Source of the DNA: Tissierellales bacterium
GTDB taxonomy: Bacteria; Bacillota; Clostridia; Tissierellales; Tissierellaceae
Assembly: GCA_014360205.1 (NCBI GenBank)
Contig: JACIXZ010000002.1
Span: 168,331 to 232,330 of the forward strand
DNA: 64,000 nucleotides
Direction: 5' to 3'
Shown here: one piece after another, positions 55,371-64,000 of the stretch
Layout of the letters: every line of letters starts with the position of its first letter
Numbering within the stretch: position 1 is the first letter of the stretch
The notes under the pieces: model-generated
What the model saw: the letters and a program-made list of their open reading frames with translations, nothing else
The model's database searches: none
What the model was told of the DNA's origin: nothing
Position numbers and translations under genes: made by a program

Positions 55371-55877
55371 TTACCGATCAAAGGTCAATTCTTTCAGTTT
55401 TTCTAATCTTAAATCATATGAATGCTTATCACATTCGCAACTATTTGAATTTAAATTTTCACCACATTTAATGCAAAGCCCCTTACATTCATCTTTACAT
55501 AAAAATTTCATTGGCATAGCACTAAGGATTTCTTGGTAGAGAAAATCGTCTAGAAGAACAGCTTTATCTTTTACAAAAAGACTGTTTTCCTCAGGAAACT
55601 TATCATGATCTTTTTTATTAACAACATACCCTTCAGAATTGATTGTTAAAGACGAAATATACTTTTCTAAACAACGGCTACAAACTGCCTCATATTCTAA
55701 ATTACTTGTTAATTTGAAGGTTATATTGCTTAATGATTTAGAAATAAGTAATTTAGCCTTTATTGGATATTTAATTTCTATTTCTTTAACTGATGAAAAT
55801 ATCTTTTCGTCAAAGTCTATGCTTAGTTCTTCTTCAAAATAGTCTTTGTCTAAGATATTAGCAATATTAACTAACAT
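55371..55877 (-). CDS. YceD/DUF177 family protein
   Basis: 168 residues. DUF177 proteins lie before rpmF and affect 23S rRNA levels, though the exact role is unclear. Two cysteine motifs are visible: CSRCLEKY near 68-75, and a C-terminal zinc-like cluster CKDECKGLCIKCG plus CEC near 128-150. Start at the ATG at 55877 with AGAGGTG upstream; the GTG three codons before is inside the site. A near-consensus promoter precedes it. Confidence 0.92.
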   Translation of the reverse strand: MLVNIANILDKDYFEEELSIDFDEKIFSSVKEIEIKYPIKAKLLISKSLSNITFKLTSNLEYEAVCSRCLEKYISSLTINSEGYVVNKKDHDKFPEENSLFVKDKAVLLDDFLYQEILSAMPMKFLCKDECKGLCIKCGENLNSNSCECDKHSYDLRLEKLKELTFDR

Positions 55878-55904
55878 GCAATTCACCTCTAGACTAACAT
55901 TACC

Positions 55905-55933
55905 ATTATATATTGGTCATGAATAAAAGTCAA
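55905..55933 (-). promoter_or_regulatory. Promoter of yceD-rpmF
   Basis: TTGACT, 17-bp spacer, perfect TATAAT on the minus strand, between ackA and yceD. One of the best promoters in the window. Confidence 0.85.
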
Positions 55934-55941
55934 TTATAATA

Positions 55942-57135
55942 TTATTTTACTAATTCAACAGTTTCTCTAGCTATCATTAATTCTTCGTTTGTAGGTACTA
56001 CAAGCACCTTAACTTTTGAATCATCTGTACTGATCATTCTTTCTTTACCCTTAAAGTCATTAACATTTTTGTCTATTTTTACTCCTAATATACCTAAATT
56101 TTCACAAACCATTTCTCTAATTAATGGAGAATTTTCCCCAACACCTGCTGTGAAAACAATTGCGTCTACTCTTCCTAACTCAGATGCATATGCCGAAATA
56201 TATTTTACAACTCTATTAGCAAACAGGTTTAATGCTAATTTTGCTCTCTTGTTTCCTTTTTCAGCCTCGTCCTCTAGGTCTCTAAAATCACTGCTTATTC
56301 CAGAAACTCCTAAAACGCCAGACTTTTTATTTAAAACATCATTTACATCATCAAAACTCATATTCTCTTTTTTCATTAAAAAAGGAATAATAGCAGGATC
56401 AATATTTCCTGACCTTGTCCCCATAGCAAGCCCTTCTAAAGGGGTAAATCCCATGCTAGTGTCTATTGAAATCCCTGATTTTATAGCTGTTATACTAGCG
56501 CCATTGCCAAGATGACAAGTTATTGCATTTAGATCACTTAGTTGTTTATTAAGAATTTCTGCAGTTCTTATTGCTACATATTTATGAGATGTTCCGTGAA
56601 AACCATATCTTCTAATTTTATATTTTTCATAATATTCATATGGAATAGCGTAAATGTAATTTTCTTCTGGTAATGTTTGATGAAAGGCCGTATCAAAAAC
56701 TGCAACCATAGGAACATTAGGCATAATTTCTTTGCAAGCTTCAATTCCTATAATATTTGGTGGATTGTGAAGAGGTGCCAATTCTATGTTTCTATTTAAA
56801 GCATCCATAACCTTATCGTCAATGATTACAGATTTTGAAAAATCTTCTCCTCCATGAACAACCCTATGACCAACAGCTGAAATTTGATCCATAGATTCTA
56901 TTACACCGTATTCACTGTTAGTTATAGCGTCTACAACCATTTTTAAAGCTTCTTTATGATTTTTTATTGGCTCTTCAATGACTATTTTTTCAGAATTATG
57001 AGGCTCGTGTTTAATTCTTGAACCATCAATGCCTATTCTTTCGACTATTCCTTTAGCTAAAACATTTTCCCCATTCATGTCAATCAATTGATACTTCAGG
57101 GAAGAACTGCCACAGTTAATAACAAGTATATCCAT
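55942..57135 (-). CDS. ackA: Acetate kinase
   Basis: 397 residues; acetyl phosphate + ADP to acetate + ATP, the energy-yielding step of anaerobic fermentation. Signatures [13 protein letters not shown] (about 5-17) and the [11 protein letters not shown] loop near 88-98, plus phosphate loop CHLGNGASI. Usually paired with pta, which is not in this window. It has its own promoter with an inverted repeat immediately upstream of the -35. AGGAGG before the ATG. Confidence 0.98.
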   Translation of the reverse strand: MDILVINCGSSSLKYQLIDMNGENVLAKGIVERIGIDGSRIKHEPHNSEKIVIEEPIKNHKEALKMVVDAITNSEYGVIESMDQISAVGHRVVHGGEDFSKSVIIDDKVMDALNRNIELAPLHNPPNIIGIEACKEIMPNVPMVAVFDTAFHQTLPEENYIYAIPYEYYEKYKIRRYGFHGTSHKYVAIRTAEILNKQLSDLNAITCHLGNGASITAIKSGISIDTSMGFTPLEGLAMGTRSGNIDPAIIPFLMKKENMSFDDVNDVLNKKSGVLGVSGISSDFRDLEDEAEKGNKRAKLALNLFANRVVKYISAYASELGRVDAIVFTAGVGENSPLIREMVCENLGILGVKIDKNVNDFKGKERMISTDDSKVKVLVVPTNEELMIARETVELVK

Positions 57136-57165
57136 CTGATAACCTCCTAGATTTATTCTATAATA

Positions 57166-57194
57166 ATAGTATATTATTTATGTTATAAAATCAA
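57166..57194 (-). promoter_or_regulatory. ackA promoter
   Basis: TTGATT, 17-bp spacer, TACTAT on the minus strand, about 30 bases upstream of the ackA start codon. Confidence 0.65.
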
Positions 57195-57221
57195 CAATTA
57201 AAATATATCATATTTTAATTG
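57195..57221. repeat. Perfect 12-bp inverted repeat in the ackA-tmcAL divergent gap
   Basis: CAATTAAAATAT and ATATTTTAATTG with a 3-bp centre directly abut the ackA -35 box. It could be an operator for ackA, for tmcAL, or for both; it does not fit the Rex or CodY consensus well. Nothing else stands out in the 178-bp gap besides the ackA promoter. Confidence 0.55.
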
Positions 57222-57313
57222 TTTCATGTAAAATAATAATAATAAATATATTTTAAATCATTTTTAAAGTTCATAATAAAAATGCTTAAACATATATGTT
57301 GAGGAGATGTTTT

Positions 57314-58552
57314 ATGAAAACTATAGCATTAATAACTGAATATAATCCTTTCCATTTTGGTCATTTATATCATTTGAATGAAGCTAAAAAAATTAGTAGT
57401 GCAACACACAGTATATGTATAATGAGCAGTTCTTTTGTTCAAAGAGGAGAACCGGCTATTGTAGATAAATGGTCAAGAGCAAAAATGGCTATAGATAGTG
57501 GGGTGGATTTAGTCATAGAACTTCCTTTTCTCTCATCTGTCCAAACTGCTGAACTGTTTGCATATGGTTCGGTAAGAATTTTAGACGAATTAAAAACAGT
57601 AGATTATCTAATATTTGGAAGTGAATCAGGCGATTTAAAAACTTTGCAAGAAATAGCATGCGTATTATGTAAAGAACCATATTTATATAAAAAAGAACTT
57701 AAAGAAAACCTTAAAAAAGGATTATCATTTCCTATATCTAGAAACTTGGCTATTGCAAATTATTTTTCTAATTACTATAAATTTGATATAAAAGATATAT
57801 TAAATAATGCAAACAATATTTTAGCTGTGGAATATTTAAAAGCCCTCAATAAACTAAGTTCCAATATAAAACCACTAACTATAAAAAGAGTGGGGCATGG
57901 CTACAATGATTTAAATATAAGCAACAGTTTTAATTCTGCAAGTGCAATAAGAAGGGCTATTTTCAAAAATGGCCTATATGAAAATATTGATCTTGTTCCA
58001 GAGCAAACTTTTTTTGCTTTAGAAGATTTTTTAAAGACACACAAAAATTTCAATAGCATTAATAATTATTATAATGTGTTAAATTATAAGCTTATAAGTT
58101 CTAGTAAAGAAGAATTGAAAAAATTATATGGAATAACTGATGGTCTAGAAAATCGAATTATTGATAAATCTTTTAAATCAAATTCTTTTGAAGATTTAAT
58201 CGGAAACATTGCTTCAAAATCGCATACTCGATCTAGAATAAGAAGAGCACTTTTACAGTTTATTTTAAATACGACCAAAGATGAGATAGATGCTTATTTT
58301 AACTCTAATACTAAGTATATTAGAATATTAGGGGCTAACAAAAAAGGTTTTGAAATAATTAATAAAATCAAAAAAAATTCTGAAATTAGAGTTCTTACCA
58401 AATTTACTGATTATAATAAATTTGATGAATTAAAAAATGATATTTCAATAAAAAAAGAAATTTTAGCAACCAATATGTATTATTATGGAATATCTCAAAC
58501 AGAACCTATAATAAATGCAGATTTTACAAAATCTCCTTATATAACAAAATAG
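57314..58552 (+). CDS. tmcAL: tRNA(Met) cytidine acetate ligase TmcAL (YlbM)
   Basis: The only plus-strand gene. 412 residues; nucleotidyltransferase motif ITEYNPFHFGHLYHL near 5-19, SSSFVQRGEPAI near 39-50 and FGSESGD near 103-109 fit the YlbM/TmcAL family, which makes acetylcytidine 34 in elongator tRNA(Met) using acetate and ATP. Start at the ATG at 57314 with GAGGAG upstream. Being next to acetate kinase is suggestive because acetate is its substrate. Its stop lies in a two-way terminator. Confidence 0.93.
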   Translation: MKTIALITEYNPFHFGHLYHLNEAKKISSATHSICIMSSSFVQRGEPAIVDKWSRAKMAIDSGVDLVIELPFLSSVQTAELFAYGSVRILDELKTVDYLIFGSESGDLKTLQEIACVLCKEPYLYKKELKENLKKGLSFPISRNLAIANYFSNYYKFDIKDILNNANNILAVEYLKALNKLSSNIKPLTIKRVGHGYNDLNISNSFNSASAIRRAIFKNGLYENIDLVPEQTFFALEDFLKTHKNFNSINNYYNVLNYKLISSSKEELKKLYGITDGLENRIIDKSFKSNSFEDLIGNIASKSHTRSRIRRALLQFILNTTKDEIDAYFNSNTKYIRILGANKKGFEIINKIKKNSEIRVLTKFTDYNKFDELKNDISIKKEILATNMYYYGISQTEPIINADFTKSPYITK

Positions 58553-58569
58553 GTGAAATCACCTATTTT
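58546..58569. terminator. Bidirectional terminator between tmcAL and the coiled-coil gene
   Basis: AAAATAGGTGA pairs with TCACCTATTTT across a two-base centre. The converging tmcAL stop and the stop of the minus-strand gene both fall in the stem, so it serves both directions. Confidence 0.9.
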
Positions 58570-59033
58570 GTTTCATTGTGTGAACCTTCAGAAATGTTCT
58601 TTAATTCTTTTCTGTTTTCATTTAACATCTGTATTAGCTCTTTAAGTCTTTCTTGCGTTTCATATAGTAATTCATCAGCATAATCTAAAGCACCATTTCT
58701 TATTTCATCAGCACTAAGTTGAGCTTTCTTTATGATTTCATTAGCTCTTTGACTAGCTATTTTTAATACTTCTTCTTTATCAATCATTTGTTCTAATTTT
58801 TGTTGTGTATCATTTAAAATGTTCTCAGCAGTTTCTTGAGCTTGGGAGATTATCCTATCTCTTTCTTCTTTAATCCATGCAGCTTGTTTTATTTCATCAG
58901 GCAACTTTATTCTAATTTCTCTTAAGATTTCTATAATCTCATCTTTGTTTACCATCACTTTATTAGTCAATGGTACTGAAGTGCCAGCTTCAACTATGTC
59001 TTCAATTTCATCAATAAGGTCTAATATATCCAA
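58563..59033 (-). CDS. Coiled-coil protein downstream of coaD (unrecognised)
   Basis: 156 residues, highly charged and helical. An N-terminal LDLIDEIEDIVEAGTSVPLTNKVMV segment is followed by a regular coiled coil (about 45-145) with ERDRIISQAQETAENILND and a similar IIKKAQLSADEIRNGA. It resembles the V-type ATPase subunit H/E or DivIVA-like coils found after coaD in clostridia, but no atp genes are near and no membrane anchor is seen. No function can be given. It starts three bases after the coaD stop, so it is co-translated. Confidence 0.8.
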   Translation of the reverse strand: MDILDLIDEIEDIVEAGTSVPLTNKVMVNKDEIIEILREIRIKLPDEIKQAAWIKEERDRIISQAQETAENILNDTQQKLEQMIDKEEVLKIASQRANEIIKKAQLSADEIRNGALDYADELLYETQERLKELIQMLNENRKELKNISEGSHNETK

Positions 59034-59035
59034 GA

Positions 59036-59518
59036 TTAAACTCTCCTTCCATATTTATTGTTAAGTGCATCCTCTACTACTTTAGGAACAAAGCATTTTA
59101 TGTCTCCTCCATATGAAGCTATTTCTTTTACTATGCTTGAACTGAGAAATGAAACATCTGATGAAGCTACCATAAACAAAGTTTCTATATCAGGATATGC
59201 TTTTTTATTAATTAAAGCCATTTGTAACTCATATTCATAATCTGATACAGCCCTTAAACCTCTTATAATAGTTGAACAATCTATTTTTCTAGCAAATTCT
59301 GTTAAGAGTCCAGTAAAAGAGACTACTTCTATGTTATCAATTTCTTTTGTAACTTGATTTATCATCTCAATTCTTTCTTCAACATTAAATAGACTTTTTT
59401 TGTTTTGATTGTTTAATACTGCAATTATTGTTTTATCAAACTTTAAAGAGCATCGTTTAATTATATCAATATGTCCATAAGTAATTGGGTCAAAACTTCC
59501 CGGATATATAACCTTCAT
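59036..59518 (-). CDS. coaD: Phosphopantetheine adenylyltransferase
   Basis: 160 residues; ATP + 4'-phosphopantetheine to dephospho-CoA. The nucleotidyltransferase signature YPGSFDPITYGH (about 5-16), IIRGLRAVSDYEYE near 87-100 and SSSIVKEIASYGG near 126-138 are all present. Start at the second of two ATGs (59518), seven bases from GAGGTG. It overlaps the rsmD end by 29 bases, the usual rsmD-coaD coupling. Confidence 0.98.
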   Translation of the reverse strand: MKVIYPGSFDPITYGHIDIIKRCSLKFDKTIIAVLNNQNKKSLFNVEERIEMINQVTKEIDNIEVVSFTGLLTEFARKIDCSTIIRGLRAVSDYEYELQMALINKKAYPDIETLFMVASSDVSFLSSSIVKEIASYGGDIKCFVPKVVEDALNNKYGRRV

Positions 59519-60083
59519 CATTATGCACCTCATTATTTTTAAAATAAGTCATAGATTTGTTTCCATACTTTCTTATATCATAAATACTTAAATTATTATA
59601 TTCAGTTCTTAATGATAATTTAGAATCATGTTCTGCTATTAGGATACCACTTTTTTTAACTAGATTCAATGCAGATATTTTATCCAATGTAATGTCATAT
59701 AATTCAACTTTTTCATAAGGAGGATCCATGAAGATATAATCAAAAATAAAATTTTTATCAGAAACATAATTTAATGCTTTTAATACATCCATTTTTAGAA
59801 CTAAGGAATTTTCAGTAAAATTTGTTAAAGCTAAATTTTTATTTATTATTTGGACGCTATCTATAGAATTATCAACAAAAACAGTTTTTTTTGCACCTCT
59901 GCTTATAAATTCTATACCTATACTCCCCGTTCCAGCAAACAAATCTAGTACAAAAGCATCTTCTTTTATTGGACTAATTATGTTAAACATTGATTCTTTA
60001 ATTCTATCTTCTGTGGGTCTTATATTCAAGGTTTTCGGCCCAAGCAGCTTTTTCCCTTTTTTCTTCCCAGATATCACACGCAT
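59490..60083 (-). CDS. rsmD: 16S rRNA (guanine(966)-N2)-methyltransferase RsmD
   Basis: 197 residues. MRVISGKKKGKKL start, SAM-binding DLFAGTGSIGIEFISRGA near 47-64 and the N-methyltransferase catalytic DPPYE near 118-122. Acts on the 30S subunit. Lies 15 bases after recG and runs into coaD. Confidence 0.97.
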   Translation of the reverse strand: MRVISGKKKGKKLLGPKTLNIRPTEDRIKESMFNIISPIKEDAFVLDLFAGTGSIGIEFISRGAKKTVFVDNSIDSVQIINKNLALTNFTENSLVLKMDVLKALNYVSDKNFIFDYIFMDPPYEKVELYDITLDKISALNLVKKSGILIAEHDSKLSLRTEYNNLSIYDIRKYGNKSMTYFKNNEVHNDEGYISGKF

Positions 60084-60098
60084 TTAATCACCACCAAA

Positions 60099-62156
60099 TT
60101 AATTTAAAATTATCTCATCATCAATATTTTCTATTAAATTTTCAATTTTAGTTTTTAATATCTTATAATTTATATCTAAAGATAATTTATTTTCGTCTAT
60201 CATTTTTATGGCATCTTTTTGTGCTATTTTAAGGATCTCTATGTCTCTAAACAAATTTGCAATTTTTAGCTGAGGGACTCCATGCTGCTTTGTCCCAAAA
60301 AATTCACCAGGTCCTCTGAGAAATAAATCTTTCTCAGAAATTACGAATCCATCATTTGTAGATTGCAGAACCCTCATTCTTTCTCTAGCTATTTTACTTT
60401 GATTATCATTTAATAATATACAATATGATTTATGTGAAGATCTTCCTACTCTTCCTCGCAATTGATGTAATTGAGAAAGTCCAAATCTATCGGCATTATA
60501 TATTATCATAGTATTTGCATTTGCTACATTTACCCCAACTTCAACTACTGTTGTAGCAACTAGAATGCTTATCTTGCCATTTTTAAAATCATTCATTATC
60601 ATATCTTTCTCTTTTTGATTTAACTTTCCGTGTAATAACTCACATCTATATTTACTGCTAAATCTTTCATTAATAATTTTATAAATTTCTTCAACAGATT
60701 TTAAATTTTCATTTTCTTTTGATTCTATAGTTGGACAGACTATATAAGCTTGTCTTCCATTATCTAATTGCTTAAGCATAAAGTCAAATACAATATCCTG
60801 TTTTTCGGAATTCATCACAAAAGTTTCTATTTTTTGCCTTCCAGGAGGTAGTTCCTTTATAGTCGAAATATCAAGATCTCCATATAATATTAAAGCTAAG
60901 CTTCTTGGTATTGGGGTGGCCGTCATGACTAGAATATCTGGGTGATTTCCTTTTGCTGCCAATTTCATTCTTTGGCTTACTCCAAATCTATGCTGTTCAT
61001 CTGTTATCACTAATCCTAAGTGGTTAAAATTTACATTTTCTTGAATTATTGAATGTGTTCCTACTAAAATGTCTATGTTTCCTTGTTCCAAATCAATTAA
61101 AATCTCATCTTTGGTTTTTTTATTTATGTTACTTGTTAATAATGAAACATTTATATTCATTTTGTCAAATAAGGACTTTAAAGTTTCATAGTGCTGAGAA
61201 GCCAAAATTTCAGTAGGTGCCATCATTGCTGCTTGATATCCATTTAATACAGCATTTAACATAGCTATTGCACTAACTACTGTTTTTCCTGAGCCAACAT
61301 CTCCTTGAACTAACCTATTCATCTGTTTTTGCATAGACATATCTTCTATTATTTCTCTAACTACAACTTCTTGAGATTTAGTTAGTTTAAATGGTAATCT
61401 ATCAATGAATAAATCCAATTCTTTGGATTTATTAAATATTATTCCATTATTCGAATTTTGATTTGATCTGATAGAAATAAGAGCAAGCTGTAGGATCAAT
61501 AGTTCCTCATAGGCCAGAGATTTCCTTGCTTTTTCAAGGACCTTAATATTATCAGGAAAATGTATTTTTTCAATAGATTCCCTTTTATTCATTAAATTAT
61601 ATTTACGAATTAAGTCTTCTGGCAAAGTGTTTTTAATAAGTGGCAAATATTCTTCTAAACATTTTTTTATTATGATTATCATTTCTTTGTTGCTTAGTCC
61701 ACTAGTTAAAGGGTAGATAGGTACAATAGGAATAAAGAAATCAGAATCTGAATAAGGGATAATTTCGGGATTTTGTATTTGTACTTCGAATTTATTTCTA
61801 CTAAGTTTGCCTCTACAAAAATATTTTTCTCCTATAATTAATTTGTTTTTAATATAAACTTGATTAAACCATACAAGCGTAATATCAGTGTTTCCGTCAG
61901 ATGCCAAAACTTTTAATAGTTTTAAGTTGTTCCTTAAGTTTACTACAGAAGGATTTGACTTAATAGTAATAATACAATTTATGATATCATTGTTTCTGAT
62001 TTCATTTATTGAATTAATGTTAGTTCTATCTTCATAGTCTCTTGGAAAGAAAAAAATAAGATCTTCTACTGATTTAATATTTAACCTCATTAATTTATCT
62101 GCTCGTTTAGGTCCAACATTTTTGATATATCTTACATCTTTTTTTAACTCGTTCAT
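60099..62156 (-). CDS. recG: ATP-dependent DNA helicase RecG
   Basis: 685 residues; regresses stalled forks and branch-migrates Holliday junctions. N-terminal wedge/OB domain (about 55-150), helicase lobes with Walker A GDVGSGKT at 285-292, the RecG-specific DEQHRFG box near 388-394, MTATPIPRS, and motif VI QLRGRVGRSS. GGAGTG precedes the ATG. Adds to a DNA repair set here that also includes recA and the SbcD/Rad50-like genes. Confidence 0.98.
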   Translation of the reverse strand: MNELKKDVRYIKNVGPKRADKLMRLNIKSVEDLIFFFPRDYEDRTNINSINEIRNNDIINCIITIKSNPSVVNLRNNLKLLKVLASDGNTDITLVWFNQVYIKNKLIIGEKYFCRGKLSRNKFEVQIQNPEIIPYSDSDFFIPIVPIYPLTSGLSNKEMIIIIKKCLEEYLPLIKNTLPEDLIRKYNLMNKRESIEKIHFPDNIKVLEKARKSLAYEELLILQLALISIRSNQNSNNGIIFNKSKELDLFIDRLPFKLTKSQEVVVREIIEDMSMQKQMNRLVQGDVGSGKTVVSAIAMLNAVLNGYQAAMMAPTEILASQHYETLKSLFDKMNINVSLLTSNINKKTKDEILIDLEQGNIDILVGTHSIIQENVNFNHLGLVITDEQHRFGVSQRMKLAAKGNHPDILVMTATPIPRSLALILYGDLDISTIKELPPGRQKIETFVMNSEKQDIVFDFMLKQLDNGRQAYIVCPTIESKENENLKSVEEIYKIINERFSSKYRCELLHGKLNQKEKDMIMNDFKNGKISILVATTVVEVGVNVANANTMIIYNADRFGLSQLHQLRGRVGRSSHKSYCILLNDNQSKIARERMRVLQSTNDGFVISEKDLFLRGPGEFFGTKQHGVPQLKIANLFRDIEILKIAQKDAIKMIDENKLSLDINYKILKTKIENLIENIDDEIILN

Positions 62157-62170
62157 ATAAACATCACTCC

Positions 62171-62197
62171 AAATAAACCCTACCTTAAGGTAGGGTT
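62171..62197 (-). terminator. Hairpin between the DAK protein gene and recG
   Basis: AACCCTACC pairs with GGTAGGGTT through TTAA, directly after the stop of the DAK-domain gene, followed by a short TATTT on the minus strand. A fairly strong stem with a weak T-tract: partial terminator. Confidence 0.7.
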
Positions 62198-62201
62198 ATA
62201 A

Positions 62202-63845
62202 TTATTCCAGTGAAAATATATAGTAATATATAGGCTGATTCCCTTCAACTAAATCTATATCAATTTCCTTGAACTTATCTTTTAAATTTTGGGCAAGTTC
62301 TTCCGCTTTAGAACTGTCTACATCTTCACCATATATGATCGTTATAATAGAGATATCATCATTGATTATTTTCTCAATTAAGTCTATTGATACTTCGTTA
62401 ATATCCGTACCAACAGATAATACTTCTTTATCAGTAACTCCGATAATATTGCCTGACTCGATATTTTTTCCGTTGATTTGTGTGTCTCTTACAGAATATG
62501 TTACTTGTGCAGAAATAACTTTAGTATAAGCTTCGTTCATTTTTTTGATATTATCATTAACCTCTTTATTTGGATCAAATGCAATCATGGCTGATATGCC
62601 CTGAGCAATATTTCTAGTAGGAATAACATATACGTTTTTATTGCTTACACTTTTAGCTTGTTCAGCAGCCAAAATGATATTGCTATTGTTAGGTAATATT
62701 AATATATTTTCTGAGTTAGCATTTTCTATAGCATTAAGTATTTCTTCAATGCTAGGATTCATTGTTTGTCCACCAGATATAATATAATCAACATTTAGAC
62801 TTTTAAATAGTTCATTTAAACCTTCCCCGATAGAAACTGATATGATGAAATACTTGGAAAATGGTTTATCATTAACAATTTTATTTTGCATCAAGTCATC
62901 TTTTAACAAAATTTCTTCATGTTGATAGCGCATATTATCGATTTTTATATCCCTAAGCTCACCTAATTTTAATGCTTTTTCCAAAACTTCTCCAGGATTA
63001 TTCGTGTGGATATGAACTTTAATTAAATCATCATCCCCTACTACAAGCAAAGAATCTCCATAAAAAGAAATCTTATCTCTAAAACCCTCTATATCTTTAT
63101 GCTTAGTTACAATTATAAATTCAGTACAATATCCAAATTTTATATCATCTGTGTCAATTTTTTCTCGTTTATACTGTTTTTCAGATATTACTGGCATCGA
63201 ATCAGTTTTTTCGACCAATGTTGAAATATCTCCGGATAAAAATTCTAAGGCACCTATCATTAACATTAATAAACCTTTTCCTCCAGCATCAACAACATTA
63301 GCCTGTTTTAAAACTGGCAACATATCTGGTGTTTTTTCTAAAACTTTATTGCCATAATTAATAACCAGTTCTAGTAGTTCATTAATATCATTTACATTTT
63401 CATAAATTTCTATTGCATAATCACCACATTCTCTTGCAACAGTTAATATTGTACCTTCAGTAGGCTTCATAACTGCTTTATATGCAGTTTCTGCTGCTTT
63501 CTTCATAGCAAATGCAATTGCTTTTACATCAATTTCTTTATTATCCTCAAGACCTAGACTAAAACCTCTAAACAATTGAGATAAAATTACTCCAGAATTT
63601 CCCCTTGCTCCCATTAATGATCCTTGGCTAGCTGCTTTCATAATTTCCGAAGCATTGTTTTCAATAACCTTTTGGGAATTATTTACAGCCGAGCGCATTG
63701 TTAAGCTCATATTTGTTCCAGTATCACCATCTGGGACTGGAAAAACATTCAATGAATTAACTATCTCTTTATTTTTTTCAAGATAGTTATAGCTGGCTTC
63801 TAATAGTGCTTTTAATTTCCAACCATCTATAAAAGTATTTATCAA
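62202..63845 (-). CDS. yloV: DAK2-domain protein, FakA/YloV-like
   Basis: 547 residues. The N-terminal DhaL (DAK2) domain has the nucleotide-binding VPDGDTGTNM (D39, D41) and GARGNSGVILSQ (79-90); the middle and C-terminal FakA_C-like parts follow. In Staphylococcus FakA is the ATP-binding part of fatty acid kinase, working with DegV-type FakB proteins that hold the fatty acid; no degV gene is in this window. The fakA-recG order is conserved in Firmicutes. GGAGGG precedes the start (ATG at 63845, TTGATAAATAC alternative). Confidence 0.92.
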   Translation of the reverse strand: MINTFIDGWKLKALLEASYNYLEKNKEIVNSLNVFPVPDGDTGTNMSLTMRSAVNNSQKVIENNASEIMKAASQGSLMGARGNSGVILSQLFRGFSLGLEDNKEIDVKAIAFAMKKAAETAYKAVMKPTEGTILTVARECGDYAIEIYENVNDINELLELVINYGNKVLEKTPDMLPVLKQANVVDAGGKGLLMLMIGALEFLSGDISTLVEKTDSMPVISEKQYKREKIDTDDIKFGYCTEFIIVTKHKDIEGFRDKISFYGDSLLVVGDDDLIKVHIHTNNPGEVLEKALKLGELRDIKIDNMRYQHEEILLKDDLMQNKIVNDKPFSKYFIISVSIGEGLNELFKSLNVDYIISGGQTMNPSIEEILNAIENANSENILILPNNSNIILAAEQAKSVSNKNVYVIPTRNIAQGISAMIAFDPNKEVNDNIKKMNEAYTKVISAQVTYSVRDTQINGKNIESGNIIGVTDKEVLSVGTDINEVSIDLIEKIINDDISIITIIYGEDVDSSKAEELAQNLKDKFKEIDIDLVEGNQPIYYYIFSLE

Positions 63846-64000
63846 CTTTTGTCCCTCCTAAAAATTAAAGATAACTAGCTCGTTGCAGAACTCTACAACT
63901 CGCATATTTACTGCCTTTTTTTATATTGAAATGGCTAGATTCCCCCCATTTTGGGTATATATACAGTGTCAAAATGTGTATAACTCAAAACAAACAGAAA
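63846..64000 (-). other. Leader region of the DAK-domain gene, no gene seen
   Basis: 155 bases up to the window edge with no convincing coding frame. A GTTGTAG/CTGCAAC hairpin with a four-base loop lies at 63882-63899, 30 bases before the ribosome site. A TTGACA-like and TATATA stretch near 63950-63975 may belong to a promoter, but spacing is poor. Genes that often sit upstream (asp23-like, rpmB) are outside. Confidence 0.4.

Noticed and set aside
1..64000. CRISPR arrays, insertion sequences, prophage, tRNA or rRNA genes
   Set aside because: No repeat-spacer array, transposase, phage structural gene or RNA gene could be seen; the whole window is core chromosome.

Overview
This window is a gene-dense, low-GC (roughly 30% by eye), chromosomal housekeeping segment of a Bacillota (Firmicutes) bacterium, most likely of the Clostridia/Tissierellia side. 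The reasons are Firmicutes-specific genes (polC, codY, RNase Y, ylxM, khpA, nrnA, yloV/fakA-type, rbgA), the gene order fakA-recG-rsmD-coaD, plsX-rnc-smc-ftsY-ylxM-ffh-rpsP, rpsB-tsf-pyrH-frr-uppS-cdsA and rimP-nusA-ylxR-infB-rbfA, and short clostridial forms of NusA and EF-Ts. No tRNA, rRNA, CRISPR array, IS element or prophage is visible. Every gene except tmcAL (57314-58552) is on the minus strand, so the natural reading direction runs from 64000 down to 1.

Layout in direction of transcription. (1) 63845-58563: DAK/FakA-like protein, recG, rsmD, coaD and an unrecognised coiled-coil protein, closed by a two-way terminator shared with the convergent tmcAL. (2) 57135-55179: ackA, then yceD(DUF177)-rpmF with its own strong promoter. 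(3) 55035-47554: plsX, rnc, an Elp3-like radical SAM protein, smc, ftsY; acpP is absent from its usual place between plsX and rnc. (4) 47473-43517: ylxM-ffh-rpsP-khpA-rimM-trmD-rplS (SRP and ribosome maturation), with an extra promoter and leader hairpin before rplS. (5) 43471-36051: rbgA, rnhB, yraN, comM, dprA, topA, codY. (6) 35876-25241: rpsB-tsf-pyrH-frr-uppS-cdsA-rseP-ispG-polC; dxr is missing from its usual place between cdsA and rseP. (7) 25140-17991: rimP-nusA-ylxR-infB-rbfA-nrnA-truB-ribF, with a promoter followed by an intrinsic terminator in the leader. (8) 17899-7521: rpsO, pnp, M16 peptidase, dut, uppP, ftsK, rimO, pgsA, cinA. (9) 7454-3011: recA under a LexA-type operator, followed by an SbcD-like nuclease and a Rad50-like ATPase split over separate genes. 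(10) 2841-1: rny, a PHP-domain phosphoesterase and the 5' part of a PadR regulator that runs off the window.

The most unusual locus is 3011-6349. A Mre11/SbcD-type nuclease is followed by three tightly spaced genes: an N-terminal Rad50 half (Walker A, long coil, terminal CxxC zinc motif), an 81-residue coiled-coil protein, and a C-terminal Rad50 half (ABC signature, Walker B, H-loop). Each has its own start and Shine-Dalgarno sequence, so this looks like a designed split rather than a broken gene. It sits directly downstream of the SOS-controlled recA, where many Firmicutes carry recX.

Regulatory signals that can be read directly include sigma-A-type promoters with 17-bp spacers before recA, rpsO, rimP, rpsB, rplS, ylxM, yceD and ackA, a LexA box at recA, probable r-protein leaders at rpsO, rplS and rpsB, a candidate CodY box in front of codY, and about ten intrinsic terminators. 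Starts were moved from the longest open frame to the Shine-Dalgarno-supported codon wherever the sequence allowed it.
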